Notes: generated from the letters alone by a model not told the origin. Shown: positions 7,788-15,619, counted from the stretch's first letter. The stretch: DNA of 40,735 bases from CAYLPU01 sp964385635 (GCA_964385635.1 CAYLPU010000044.1:1-40735), one strand, 5' to 3'. Made by a program: numbers and translations.

Positions 7788-9494
7788 TTATCTTGCTATA
7801 GATAGAGCACAGCGTTCGTTTGACGGCCCGGAAAGGCTGTCCAACCTGCGATGAGGCCACAGGATATGGTAATAAAAGCCATTCATACATACGTGTTCCA
7901 CAGGCTGGTAATTCTGCCCAATGGCCTCCAGCACCGGCGCCGGATAAAACTGGGCGCGGAAGATGATCACGCCGAATTCCTGCCGGTTGATGCGTTCGAT
8001 GATCTCCGTCATGTCAAGCAGACCATTGTTGTAGAGATTGAGGAGTTGGGTCGGATTGGTCACCACCGGCTCGTCGGCCAGCAGGCTGAACATGGCTTCC
8101 TCGCTGAAAACAGGGCCATCGGCAGTACGAACGTAGTTGAGAATCTTCTCTCCCGCTGCGTAATCATCGGTCGTGAGCAAGTGCCCCAGTTGGGTATAGC
8201 CCATCGTGTCGTGGTACTGGAACGTGGTGCAATCGCCTTCGATCAGTGCGTCGGCCACGCCAAGCGCGTGGGCCAGCGGGCCGAAGACTGGGCCGGCGGT
8301 GGGCAGGTGGAGCATGCGCGGGGCCTGGAACAGATAGAGGAGAGGGATGAGGACAGGCAGAGTGGAGAAGAATAGAGATTGGAGATTGGAGAGTGGAGAA
8401 TGGAGAATGGAGGGTGGAGACTGGAGAATGGAGGGTGGAGACTGGAGAATGGAGGGTGGAGACTGGCGATCCGCGATTTGCAATCTGCGATCTATGTTCC
8501 GTAGGCGGCCCAGCGCCAGGCCAGAGGTAAGGCAGGCAGCGGCGATGGCGGTGGTGAAGTAGCCAAACCCCGCGCCCCACTTGCCACTCAGTGCGCCAGC
8601 CCCAAGTGCGAAGAAGAACCACAGGGAATAGGCTGAAAGCCGATCCCAGAACAGTTCGTAGGCCAGGTATCCCCCTGCCAGCAGGACGAAGACGGTGTGT
8701 AGGCGAAGCCACTGACTGAAGAGGAAAACCGTCTGGCGATAGTCGAACTCATTGACGTTGGCCTGGATGATGTTGATCCACCATTGGCCGTCGGTCGCGG
8801 TGTTCAGTAGCCAGAAGGCGATGCCTGCCGCGATGGTCAGGGCCGCGCCGGCTCCGATAGCTTTCTTGACGTCGTGCAGAAAGACGAAGGAGAGGGCAGC
8901 GGCGACGGTGAACACAGCCATTTGCTTCGTGTAGCCAGCGCAGAATAACATCAACAGACCCAGGATGAGATTGCGCCGGCCATGCTGGGGCTGCTCAAAC
9001 TCGGCGATGAAAGCGATGGCCAACGTCTCGAACATCACCATCGTCATGTGCATCCGGCACAGCGGCCCGATCTGGTAGACGTAATTGGAGGCGAGAAAGG
9101 CCAGACCGGATGCGATGGGGATGAACCAGCCGCCGGCTTTGCGCCGCACAACGGCGAAAATAACCGTGCTGGTGATGAGCGTGGCGGTGAAGGAGACCAG
9201 CCTCCCGGCGATCAGTCGTGGCCCGACGATCGGCAGCAGCGGGACGATGAGCAGGTGGAAGAGCGGCGGATAGTTGGAGGCGTAGAACGGATAGGTACTG
9301 TTGTCCCGATAGGGCCACTCGCCCTGGCTGTACAGGATGGCGTCGTACAGTTCGAAGCCTTCCCCCTGGTCGTAGTCGAAGGGCCAGCGGAAGAGGTCCA
9401 CCGCGTAGGCGACGTACACGACCAGGTAGCCGACGTAGGCCAGGATGGCGAGAGCAGTCAGGATCGCGCTAAGTGACTTGAGAATGCGGGACAT
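7788..9494 (-). CDS. Large membrane protein, ArnT/PMT-like glycosyltransferase
   Basis: This 568-residue protein has an N-terminal membrane span and an acidic first loop (FDYDQGEGFELYDAIL). It then has NYPPLFHLLIVPLLPIVGPR, many hydrophobic segments and a soluble C-terminal domain. The acidic motif in the first extracytoplasmic loop plus the YPPLFHL helix is typical of GT39/ArnT-type polyprenyl-phosphate sugar transferases, which glycosylate lipids or proteins outside the membrane. This is a family-level inference. Residues about 344-370 are a repeat-derived insertion in which the heptapeptide SPPSILQ recurs. It is the second gene of the 9717-5904 operon, 25 bp after the small membrane protein. 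Confidence 0.8.
   Translation of the reverse strand: MSRILKSLSAILTALAILAYVGYLVVYVAYAVDLFRWPFDYDQGEGFELYDAILYSQGEWPYRDNSTYPFYASNYPPLFHLLIVPLLPIVGPRLIAGRLVSFTATLITSTVIFAVVRRKAGGWFIPIASGLAFLASNYVYQIGPLCRMHMTMVMFETLAIAFIAEFEQPQHGRRNLILGLLMLFCAGYTKQMAVFTVAAALSFVFLHDVKKAIGAGAALTIAAGIAFWLLNTATDGQWWINIIQANVNEFDYRQTVFLFSQWLRLHTVFVLLAGGYLAYELFWDRLSAYSLWFFFALGAGALSGKWGAGFGYFTTAIAAACLTSGLALGRLRNIDRRLQIADRQSPPSILQSPPSILQSPPSILHSPLSNLQSLFFSTLPVLIPLLYLFQAPRMLHLPTAGPVFGPLAHALGVADALIEGDCTTFQYHDTMGYTQLGHLLTTDDYAAGEKILNYVRTADGPVFSEEAMFSLLADEPVVTNPTQLLNLYNNGLLDMTEIIERINRQEFGVIIFRAQFYPAPVLEAIGQNYQPVEHVCMNGFYYHILWPHRRLDSLSGPSNERCALSIAR
8383..8464. repeat. In-frame heptamer array with 21-bp super-period
   Basis: The plus strand reads GGAGAAT GGAGGGT GGAGACT repeated three times, preceded by related 7-mers (GGAGATT, GGAGAGT). 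On the coding strand the 21-bp period gives the peptide SPPSILQ repeated in the 568-residue membrane protein. Slippage by one 21-bp unit would keep the frame; a single heptamer change would break it. Confidence 0.9.
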
Positions 9495-9519
9495 GGTGGT
9501 TGGTTAGTTGATTGGTTGG

Positions 9520-9717
9520 CTAGGCCGGGCGGTTGCCCAGGCGAATCAAGATGAGACCTACGGCAATAGCCGCGACGCCGAGACCGATTCCTATTCGCTG
9601 CAGTGGGCCGAAACCGCCCCACTTGCCGGCGCCGATGAAGTCTACTGCTGTGACGCCAAAGATGGCGAGCAGACTGAGCGCGATGACAATGATGCCGAGT
9701 TGACGCTTGGTGACCAT
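9520..9717 (-). CDS. Small two-span membrane protein
   Basis: This 65-residue protein starts MVTKRQLGIIVIALSLLAIFG. It has two hydrophobic helices (about 7-25 and 40-58) joined by a Gly/Trp-rich loop (GAGKWGGFGPLQR) and ends in RLGNRPA. I do not recognise a family. The frame allows a GTG three codons upstream, but that GTG lies almost on the -10 box, so the ATG at 9717 is preferred. Its predicted transcription start is only a few bases away, making the message nearly leaderless. It is the first gene of the operon running to 5904. Confidence 0.65.
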   Translation of the reverse strand: MVTKRQLGIIVIALSLLAIFGVTAVDFIGAGKWGGFGPLQRIGIGLGVAAIAVGLILIRLGNRPA

Positions 9718-9726
9718 GACGCGCAC

Positions 9727-9754
9727 ATTATAGCACAGCGAGGTGAAGGTGCAA
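9727..9754 (-). promoter_or_regulatory. Promoter of the 9717-5904 operon
   Basis: On the minus strand TTGCAC (9754-9749), a 16-bp spacer and TATAAT (9732-9727). The start of transcription would fall at about 9720, nearly at the ATG at 9717, with no room for a Shine-Dalgarno sequence. Confidence 0.65.
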
Positions 9755-9901
9755 CCCTGGGGGCAGAGGGCGCGTATTAGGAGACAGGAAGCAGGGGGCA
9801 GGAGATGGAAAACGGAGGGCGGGGGTCTGGGTGGCGGGCAAGGTGAGGGATGAGTTGGAGGATTGACTGATTGGAGAATGGCTGGAGAGGGAGGTGAAAT
9901 C

Positions 9902-10171
9902 GTGATACGTGGACGGGACCCCTTTGTAGCGTTGTTGTTGGAGGTCTTAGGTGGGTTCTTCGGCTTCCTGGGTATTGGCTGGATCTATGCTGGCCGGCCG
10001 GCGAGAGGCATCCTGCTGTTGATTGGCTACTGGTTGCTGGATTGGATCCTCGGCCTGGCGCTGACCATCGGTACTTTCGGCGTTTGGTGTTGCGTCTGGC
10101 CGGCGCAAAACTTGATCTTCGGCGCCCTGTCGGGATACCTGGCCTACCGTTGGCTGGAGCGATCTTCGTAG
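9902..10171 (+). CDS. TM2-domain-like small membrane protein
   Basis: This 89-residue protein starts at GTG 9902, chosen because GGGAGGTGA sits 4-7 nt upstream. The frame is open further left (ATGs at 9863 and 9878), but those lack a Shine-Dalgarno sequence and lie in repeat-like DNA. The motif GGFFGFLGIGWIYAGRPARG followed by two hydrophobic helices and a Trp/Cys-rich C-terminal helix resembles the TM2 fold, a two-helix membrane hairpin of unknown function. The closing segment is IFGALSGYLAYRWLERSS. It stands alone upstream of the aspS promoter. Confidence 0.7.
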   Translation: MIRGRDPFVALLLEVLGGFFGFLGIGWIYAGRPARGILLLIGYWLLDWILGLALTIGTFGVWCCVWPAQNLIFGALSGYLAYRWLERSS

Positions 10172-10192
10172 AGCAGATTGTGCAACGGACAC

Positions 10193-10220
10193 TTGACAGT
10201 CGTCCAAAGTGTGCTATGCT
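10193..10220 (+). promoter_or_regulatory. Promoter of aspS
   Basis: A perfect TTGACA (10193-10198), a 16-bp spacer and TATGCT (10215-10220). Transcription would start near 10227, giving a leader of about 190 nt. Confidence 0.7.
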
Positions 10221-10226
10221 TTGCTC

Positions 10227-10376
10227 AGAGGTGAGGTAGTGATGTACATCGTTCGGCTGACTGTTGATAATGATAATCAACCTTGTGGCCCCCGAGGGCG
10301 GCCGACGATGTAATTCGTCTGGTTCTTGGTTTTGCAAGCGCAAGCCGCCCCATAGCGGGCGGCTTGTCTTTTATTG
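10227..10376 (+). promoter_or_regulatory. Structured 5' leader of aspS, candidate attenuator
   Basis: A long stem pairs 10245-10257 with 10301-10312 (one bulge). It encloses a small hairpin (GTTGAT/ATCAAC, 10263-10281) and a C/G-rich hairpin. GGGCGGC at 10296-10302 is complementary to GCCGCCC at 10344-10350, the 5' arm of the downstream terminator, so an antiterminated state is possible. It lacks a T-box core upstream of the terminator and I cannot assign it to a known riboswitch class. Confidence 0.5.
10341..10375 (+). terminator. Intrinsic terminator within the aspS leader
   Basis: CAAGCCGCCC (10341-10350), a 6-nt loop and GGGCGGCTTG (10357-10366) form a perfect 10-bp stem followed by TCTTTTATT. 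It lies 43 nt before the aspS start, after the aspS promoter, so it would act as an attenuator rather than ending an upstream gene. Confidence 0.7.
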
Positions 10377-10417
10377 AGCCTGGGTGGAATAGCGCCAAAC
10401 CTATGCGAGGAGTGATT

Positions 10418-12265
10418 ATGTTGAAAACACACAATTGCGGTGAGTTGCGGACCACGCACATTGGCCAGGAAGTGACGCTGGCGGGTTGGGTGAACCGTCG
10501 GCGTGACCACGGCAGTCTTGTCTTCGTGGACTTGCGTGATCGTTCGGGTATCGTGCAGGTCGTGGCGAACCCGGACATAGCCCCGGAGGCACACGCGGCG
10601 GCGCAACAGGTACGCGGTGAGTACGTGATTCAGGTCAAGGGCATCGTCCAGGCGCGCCCCGAGGGGCTGGTCAATCCCGATATATCCACGGGAGCGATCG
10701 AGGTCGCGGCCCATGAAGTGAAGATTCTGAATCCGGCCCGGACGCCACCCTTCTACATCTACGGTGATAGCCCTGTGGATGAATCGCTGCGGCTCAAGTA
10801 CCGCTACCTGGACCTGCGGCGGCAGCGTATGCAGCGCAACCTCATTCTCCGCCACCGGGTGGTCAAATACATCCGTGACTTCCTGGATACCCGTGGCTTT
10901 ATCGAGATAGAGACTCCGATTCTCTTCAAAAGCACGCCGGAAGGGGCGCGGGACTATCTGGTTCCCAGCCGCGTGCACCCTGGCAAGTTCTACGCCCTCC
11001 CTCAGTCGCCTCAACAACTCAAGCAACTGCTGATGGTCGCCGGGTACGAGAGGTACTTCCAGATTGCCCGCTGTTTCCGGGACGAGGATCAACGCGGCGA
11101 TCGCCAGCCGGAGTTCACCCAACTGGACCTGGAGATGAGTTTCGTCGAGCGGGAGGATGTGATGGTGTTGATCGAGGAACTGATGATCGGCATCGTTGAG
11201 ATCTGCTCAGACCGTAAGTTGCTCGCCAGGCCTTTCTCCTGTCTCACCTACTCTGAGGCGATGCGCCGTTTCGGCACCGACCGGCCGGATATACGTTTTG
11301 GGATGGAGTTGGTTGACATCTCTGACCTGGTGGCCGAATGTGGTTTTGGAATATTCAGCCGAACTGTCGCCGGGGGTAGGCAGGTCAGAGGTATTCGCGT
11401 TCCAGGCTGCGGCAACTACAGCCGCCGCCAGATTGACGAGTTGACCGGTCTGGTGCAGCAAGAGGGGGCCAAGGGGCTGGCCTGGCTGGCATTGGGCCAC
11501 GAGGGCGAGGTGCGCTCCTCCTTTGCCAAGTTCCTCACCGAGGGTGAGGTGGCTGTCATCGTGGAGCGGCTGGAGGCGGAGCCGGGTGACTTGCTGCTGT
11601 TCGTCGCTGACCGTGCCCAGGTCGTGAGCGCAGCACTGGGTGGGCTGCGGCTGGCATTGGCGGAGCGGTTAGAGATATGTGACCGGACCGTGTTGGCTTT
11701 CTGCTGGGTGATTGACTTCCCGCTCTTCGAGTGGGACGAGGAAGGACAGCGTTGGGACCCCAGCCATCACCTGTTCACCGCGCCGATGCCGGATGATCTG
11801 CCGCTTTTGAATAGCGACCCCGGCGCAGCCCGTGGGCAGCAGTACGACCTGGTCTGCAATGGGGAGGAAGTGGCTGGCGGCAGCATCCGTATTTACCAAC
11901 GCGAGGTGCAGGAGAGGATTTTCAGGCTCATCGGGCTGGACGTGGAAGAAGCGCGGGAACGCTTTGGTCACATGTTAGAGGCGTTCGAGTACGGCACGCC
12001 ACCCCACGGGGGGATCGCGCCTGGCATTGACCGGCTGGTGATGCTTTTGGCCGGCGAGCCCAATATCCGCGAGGTCATCGCTTTTCCCAAGACCCAGCAG
12101 GCGGCCGACCTGATGGCCGGCGCGCCGTCGCCGGTGGAGCCGAAGCAGCTGGAGGAACTTCACATTCAGGTCGTGGAAGCGGCGGTTAGCAAAACCGCCC
12201 TACAGAGCGAAAGTAGGCCGGATTTGCTATCCGACCCTGTGGCGGTTAGCAAAACCGCCCTATGA
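10418..12265 (+). CDS. aspS: Aspartyl-tRNA synthetase (possibly non-discriminating)
   Basis: This 615-residue class IIb synthetase charges tRNA-Asp with aspartate. It has an N-terminal OB-fold (about 1-105, WVNRRRDHGSLVFVDLRDRS), then the catalytic core with KYRYLDLRR and motif 2 FRDEDQRGDRQPEFTQLD (near 220). The bacterial GAD insertion follows (GLAWLALG..., about 310-420), then motif 3 GIAPGIDRLVMLLAGE (about 532-547). GAGGAG 5 nt before the ATG at 10418 fixes the start, although the frame is open to 10283. His31 in the OB-fold is the residue linked to relaxed tRNA-Asn recognition in non-discriminating bacterial AspRS, so charging of tRNA-Asn with later GatCAB amidation is possible. The last 28 or so residues (AAVSKTALQSES...VAVSKTAL) are translated from a dispersed repeat and do not belong to the family. 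Confidence 0.95.
   Translation: MLKTHNCGELRTTHIGQEVTLAGWVNRRRDHGSLVFVDLRDRSGIVQVVANPDIAPEAHAAAQQVRGEYVIQVKGIVQARPEGLVNPDISTGAIEVAAHEVKILNPARTPPFYIYGDSPVDESLRLKYRYLDLRRQRMQRNLILRHRVVKYIRDFLDTRGFIEIETPILFKSTPEGARDYLVPSRVHPGKFYALPQSPQQLKQLLMVAGYERYFQIARCFRDEDQRGDRQPEFTQLDLEMSFVEREDVMVLIEELMIGIVEICSDRKLLARPFSCLTYSEAMRRFGTDRPDIRFGMELVDISDLVAECGFGIFSRTVAGGRQVRGIRVPGCGNYSRRQIDELTGLVQQEGAKGLAWLALGHEGEVRSSFAKFLTEGEVAVIVERLEAEPGDLLLFVADRAQVVSAALGGLRLALAERLEICDRTVLAFCWVIDFPLFEWDEEGQRWDPSHHLFTAPMPDDLPLLNSDPGAARGQQYDLVCNGEEVAGGSIRIYQREVQERIFRLIGLDVEEARERFGHMLEAFEYGTPPHGGIAPGIDRLVMLLAGEPNIREVIAFPKTQQAADLMAGAPSPVEPKQLEELHIQVVEAAVSKTALQSESRPDLLSDPVAVSKTAL
12181..12262. repeat. Dispersed composite repeat forming the aspS 3' end
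   Basis: GGCGGTTAGCAAAACCGCCC occurs at 12181-12200 and again at 12241-12260. Between them is a second palindromic module (CGGATTTGCTATCCG). The same module order recurs at 20033-20089. In aspS it supplies the last coding residues and runs up to the stop codon. Confidence 0.9.
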
Positions 12266-12327
12266 TCCTTGCGGGATTCGGAAGGCCCCATTATTCTCGC
12301 TTTTCACTTTCACAAAGGAGACGTAAG

Positions 12328-13659
12328 ATGTCCAGCAATTTGATTGCCCGCGTACGAGAGGATGAAGTACAGTTCGTCAGTCTCCAGTTTACTGACATCA
12401 TGGGGACGATCAAGAGCGTTACCATTCCTGTGGGTAGGCTCGAGGAGATCTTGGAACAAGGGCTCTGGTTCGACGGCTCGTCCATTGAGGGGTTCGCCCG
12501 CATCTACGAAAGCGACAGGGTGTTGGTGCCCGACCCAGTCACGTATCAGGTGTTCCCGTGGAGTGCGCCAGGGCGGAGGCGGGCACGTCTGATTTGCGAT
12601 ATCTATGGCTCCAACGAGCAGCCGGTCCCCAGCGTGCCGCGCCAGGCGCTGAAGCGTTTGCTGGCCCAGGCTGCCGGGCGGGGGTACGTCTATAACGTTG
12701 GTCCTGAACTGGAGTTTTTCCTGTTCAAGCGCAATGATGAGGATCCAACCCGGCCTGTCCCGCACGATGTGGGCAGTTATTTCGACTTCTCGCCCCGTGA
12801 CGAGGCGCAGCAGGTGCGCAGCGAGATCATCCTGGCATTGGAGGGGATGGGCATGCAGGTTGAGATGAGCCATCACGAATGTGCTATCGGTCAGCACGAG
12901 ATCGACTTCCGCTACGCCGACGCGCTGACCAGCGCCGACAACGCCGTCACGTTCAAATATACCGTGCGGGCGATCGCAGCCGCTCAGGGCATCTACGCCA
13001 GTTTCATGCCCAAACCCATCTTTGGCATTGCTGGCTCTGGCATGCATGTCCACCAGAGCCTCTTCGACACCGGAGGACGAAATCTGTTTTATGACCCGGA
13101 CGATGAATACAGCCTCTCGCGGTTGGCCTACAATTTCATCGCGGGACAGATGGAGCACGCGCGGGCATTGGCGGCAGTGGTGGCCCCGACGGTCAACAGT
13201 TACAAGCGTTTGACGCCAGGCTATGAGGCGCCGGTCTACATTTGTTGGGCCCAACTCAACCGCTCGGCGTTAATTCGCGTCCCGGCCCACGGGGCACGGC
13301 AGGAGAGCGCGGCACGAATCGAACTGCGCTGCCCTGATCCCAGCGCCAATCCCTATCTGGCTTTCGCTGCCATGCTCGCGGCGGGTCTCGACGGCATCAA
13401 GCGGGACCTCACCCCGCCGCCACCGGTCAACGAAGATGTCTACGACTTCAATGAGCGTGACCTGTACGAGCGGGCCATCGGCACACTGCCAGACACACTG
13501 GCCGAGGCGCTGGATGCGCTGGAGCGGGACGAGATAATCCGGGAGGCGCTAGGCCCAGCCATCACCGAGACCTTCCTGCGGGCCAAGCGGGCCGAATGGG
13601 AAGAGTATCGCATCCAGGTAACGGCCTGGGAATTGGGACGTTACCTGGAGACGGCCTGA
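12328..13659 (+). CDS. glnA: Glutamine synthetase, class I (alpha type)
   Basis: This 443-residue enzyme makes glutamine from glutamate, ammonia and ATP in the cytoplasm and is the main ammonium-assimilation step. Visible signatures are WFDGSSIEGFARIYESD near 49, GPELEFFLF, the ATP-binding segment FMPKPIFGIAGSGMHVHQS, NSYKRLTPGYEAPVYICWA and ELRCPDPSANPYLAFAAMLA. The short length and the C-terminus EWEEYRIQVTAWELGRYLE match GSI-alpha enzymes, which usually lack control by adenylylation. AAAGGAG 7 nt before the ATG at 12328 fixes the start; the frame is open upstream to 12262. It follows aspS by 62 bp with no clear promoter of its own, so co-transcription is likely. Confidence 0.95.
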   Translation: MSSNLIARVREDEVQFVSLQFTDIMGTIKSVTIPVGRLEEILEQGLWFDGSSIEGFARIYESDRVLVPDPVTYQVFPWSAPGRRRARLICDIYGSNEQPVPSVPRQALKRLLAQAAGRGYVYNVGPELEFFLFKRNDEDPTRPVPHDVGSYFDFSPRDEAQQVRSEIILALEGMGMQVEMSHHECAIGQHEIDFRYADALTSADNAVTFKYTVRAIAAAQGIYASFMPKPIFGIAGSGMHVHQSLFDTGGRNLFYDPDDEYSLSRLAYNFIAGQMEHARALAAVVAPTVNSYKRLTPGYEAPVYICWAQLNRSALIRVPAHGARQESAARIELRCPDPSANPYLAFAAMLAAGLDGIKRDLTPPPPVNEDVYDFNERDLYERAIGTLPDTLAEALDALERDEIIREALGPAITETFLRAKRAEWEEYRIQVTAWELGRYLETA

Positions 13660-13684
13660 TGGAGCAGGGCGCTCACGGGGCGAC

Positions 13685-13713
13685 TTGCGCTTTTTCCCAA
13701 TGCGTGGTATAGT
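13685..13713 (+). promoter_or_regulatory. Promoter of the 6S RNA candidate
   Basis: TTGCGC (13685-13690), a 17-bp spacer and TATAGT (13708-13713). It places the transcript start at about 13720, exactly at the start of the paired structure. Confidence 0.6.
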
Positions 13714-13719
13714 GTAAAT

Positions 13720-13892
13720 GGCCCTGCGGTGTGCGTGGTTGCCGTCTTGCGTTTTGAGCCAACATCAATAGAAACGGGGGTTGTCTCTTCAGAGAGGAAT
13801 GCGATAGCCTACGGGCAAGGCAGACCGCTGAGCAAGCTCCCACCTGCGAGAGCAGGTTCAAAACACACCGGCACACGGCACGGCGGGGCTTG
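13720..13892 (+). ncRNA. ssrS: 6S RNA candidate (RNA polymerase regulator)
   Basis: A transcript of about 173 nt, the usual 6S size, has its ends paired: GCCCTGC with GCGGGGC, GTG with CAC, GCCG with CGGC and GTTTTGA with TCAAAAC, together making an interrupted closing stem. Inside lies an open region whose 3' strand carries the small hairpin CCTGC-GAGA-GCAGG, a common feature of the 6S central bubble. An apical arm contains CTCTTCAGAG. No convincing coding frame exists in the 357-bp gap. 6S RNA mimics open promoter DNA and sequesters the sigma70 holoenzyme. The call rests on size, promoter placement and fold only. It could be another structured RNA. Confidence 0.6.
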
Positions 13893-13908
13893 GTCTGATG
13901 TGTAATTG

Positions 13909-13938
13909 CAAACGCCACTGGTATGCCGGTGGCGTTTG
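13909..13938 (+). terminator. Hairpin after the 6S RNA candidate
   Basis: CAAACGCCAC-TGG / CCG-GTGGCGTTTG makes a 13-bp stem with the 4-nt loop TATG. The tail (TGGTGTTTGTGC) is only moderately T-rich, so termination strength is uncertain. Confidence 0.5.
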
Positions 13939-13954
13939 TGGTGTTTGTGCGTCC

Positions 13955-13983
13955 TTGACTTGGCTCCCTTTTTGTGCTATCCT
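13955..13983 (+). promoter_or_regulatory. Promoter of the MBL-fold gene
   Basis: TTGACT (13955-13960), a 17-bp spacer and TATCCT (13978-13983). It leaves a leader of about 27 nt before GTG 14017. Confidence 0.55.
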
Positions 13984-14016
13984 CTTTGCTCATACTTACT
14001 CAGCGTGAGGTAAACC

Positions 14017-14847
14017 GTGTTCCGAGAACGAGTCTCCAATAGCATTCATGTCTTCACCAGTGCTCTCTATGCCCGAGTGACAGCCGGGGTGATCGTGACT
14101 CGCGAGGGAGTGATCCTGATAGATAGCCTGCCGTTTCCCGTAGAAGCGCGCGAGTTGGCGGCCTTCGCCGCTCGGGTTTCCCAACCTGGTGTGCGATACG
14201 TGATTCTGACTCACTATCATGCTGATCATACCTACGGCGCTCACCTTTTCCCTCAGGCCGACGTGGTGGCACACGCGCGCTGTCGAGAGTTGCTGGCTAC
14301 GGTAGGTGTACCGGCGCTGGAAGAGGCGAAGACCGAGTGGCCAGAACTGGAGGAGGTGGCGCTCCGTTTGCCTGACATCACGTTTGATGACGGGGAGATG
14401 GGACTTCAGTTGGCGGGGAGGATGGTACGGCTGATCCACAGTCCTGGCCACACGGAGGATTCGGTGATCGTATACGTTGAAGACGACCGCGTGTTGTTTG
14501 CGGCTGATACAATAATGCCAGTGCCGTCCATTGTGGACGGTGATGTGGATGCTTTGAGAGTGTCTCTGCGGAAAGTGACGGAGCTACCAATAGAGAATAT
14601 CGTGCAAGGGCATGGGGAGGTGATGCTGCGCGGTGAGGTGCGGGGCGTAGTGGAGGCCAGTTTGGCCTACCTGGATGCAATTGAGGCTGAGGTGGCCGAG
14701 GCGATCAAGAGTGGCAGGGACAGGGAAGTGCTCCAGCAGGTCGGTATCGAATCTTGCGGCCTATCGCGCGTCCCGCTTGACGGGTTAGTACAACAGATTC
14801 ACGTGGCCAATCTGATGGCCTTGTATGATCGAATGGCCTCGCCATGA
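14017..14847 (+). CDS. Metallo-beta-lactamase fold hydrolase
   Basis: This 276-residue protein starts at GTG 14017, supported by GAGG 7 nt upstream. It carries the metal-binding signature HYHADH (His66, His68, Asp70, His71), then HSPGH (His145), AADT (Asp near 164) and QGHGE (His near 199). This is a complete two-metal site of the glyoxalase II/MBL superfamily. A C-terminal helical region (about 205-276) follows the fold. Such proteins hydrolyse thioesters, lactones or phosphodiesters. Nothing here identifies the substrate. It has its own promoter and converges on the glycosyltransferase gene with an 18-bp gap. Confidence 0.85.
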   Translation: MFRERVSNSIHVFTSALYARVTAGVIVTREGVILIDSLPFPVEARELAAFAARVSQPGVRYVILTHYHADHTYGAHLFPQADVVAHARCRELLATVGVPALEEAKTEWPELEEVALRLPDITFDDGEMGLQLAGRMVRLIHSPGHTEDSVIVYVEDDRVLFAADTIMPVPSIVDGDVDALRVSLRKVTELPIENIVQGHGEVMLRGEVRGVVEASLAYLDAIEAEVAEAIKSGRDREVLQQVGIESCGLSRVPLDGLVQQIHVANLMALYDRMASP

Positions 14848-14865
14848 GCGGCTGAGCCACGCTGA

Positions 14866-15594
14866 TTATGACCTGTGTGAATCTGTGTCCCATTCGGGAG
14901 GGCGGAACAGCCGGTATTTCAGCAATGTCCAGATTGCCTGCACTCCATCGTGCCAGTTGATTTTCTTTCCTTCGTCGAAGGAACGGGGATGGTACGAGAT
15001 TGGCACCTCGTGGATTTCGATCCCCTGGCGTAGCAGTTTGCCAGTCACCTCCGGACAGAACTCGAAGCCGTTGGATTGCAGGTCGAGACTGCGGAGAAGG
15101 TTGGCGCGGATGACCTTGTAACCAGTTGCCTCATCGGTGATGTGCGAGCCGTACAACAGATTAGCGATCCAACTCAGCAGTCGCCCGCCCCAGTAGAAAC
15201 TCCACGACGAGCGGGGGTTCTGGCGCAGGTTGCGCGAGCCGTAGACCGCTTGCACCGCTGGGTCTTTGAAAGGGGCCAGCAGGCCTGGATACTCCCGGGG
15301 GTCATACTCAAGATCGGCGTCCTGGGTGATGACGATGTCGCCTGTGACGTGCTCCAGTGCTGTGCGGATGGCAGCTCCCTTCCCTCGGTTTCGCTCGTGG
15401 TGCGCGATCTTCAGCGGGTTGGGCCAGCGGGCAGCCAGGGTGTTCAGAACTGCGTCCGTCTTGTCAGTTGAGCCATCGTTTACGACGACGATTTCTTTCT
15501 CAACACCGTCGAGTTCGACCGTCAGCACGCGCTCAATGACCTGGGCGATAGTTGTGGCCTCGTTGTAGACTGGGATGATGACCGAGAGTTTCAT
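14866..15594 (-). CDS. Family 2 glycosyltransferase (dolichyl/polyprenyl-phosphate sugar transferase type)
   Basis: This 242-residue GT-A enzyme starts MKLSVIIPVYNEATTIAQVI. The nucleotide-sugar site shows VVNDGSTDKTD (about 40-50) and the DXD-type motif DADLEYDP (about 92-99). The segment ERNRGKGAAIRTALEHVTGD is typical of dolichyl-phosphate mannose synthase relatives. No membrane domain is present, so it is a soluble or peripheral enzyme that probably loads a sugar onto a polyprenyl phosphate, a donor that ArnT/PMT-like proteins such as those encoded at 5904-9494 could use (inference). An ATG at 15612 is in frame, but the conserved first strand begins at 15594. It is the last gene of the operon from 18856. 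Confidence 0.88.
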   Translation of the reverse strand: MKLSVIIPVYNEATTIAQVIERVLTVELDGVEKEIVVVNDGSTDKTDAVLNTLAARWPNPLKIAHHERNRGKGAAIRTALEHVTGDIVITQDADLEYDPREYPGLLAPFKDPAVQAVYGSRNLRQNPRSSWSFYWGGRLLSWIANLLYGSHITDEATGYKVIRANLLRSLDLQSNGFEFCPEVTGKLLRQGIEIHEVPISYHPRSFDEGKKINWHDGVQAIWTLLKYRLFRPPEWDTDSHRS

Positions 15595-15619
15595 GTCGGC
15601 ACCAAATTCCATAGTTCTT

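Noticed and set aside
10378..10395. GGGTGGAATAGCGC as a T-box sequence for aspS
   Set aside because: It resembles the T-box core only loosely and lies after the terminator hairpin, whereas a T-box must precede it to form the antiterminator.
13673..13993. 106-codon minus-strand ORF after glnA
   Set aside because: The composition is not protein-like and the stretch is better explained by a promoter, the 6S-like RNA and its hairpin on the plus strand.
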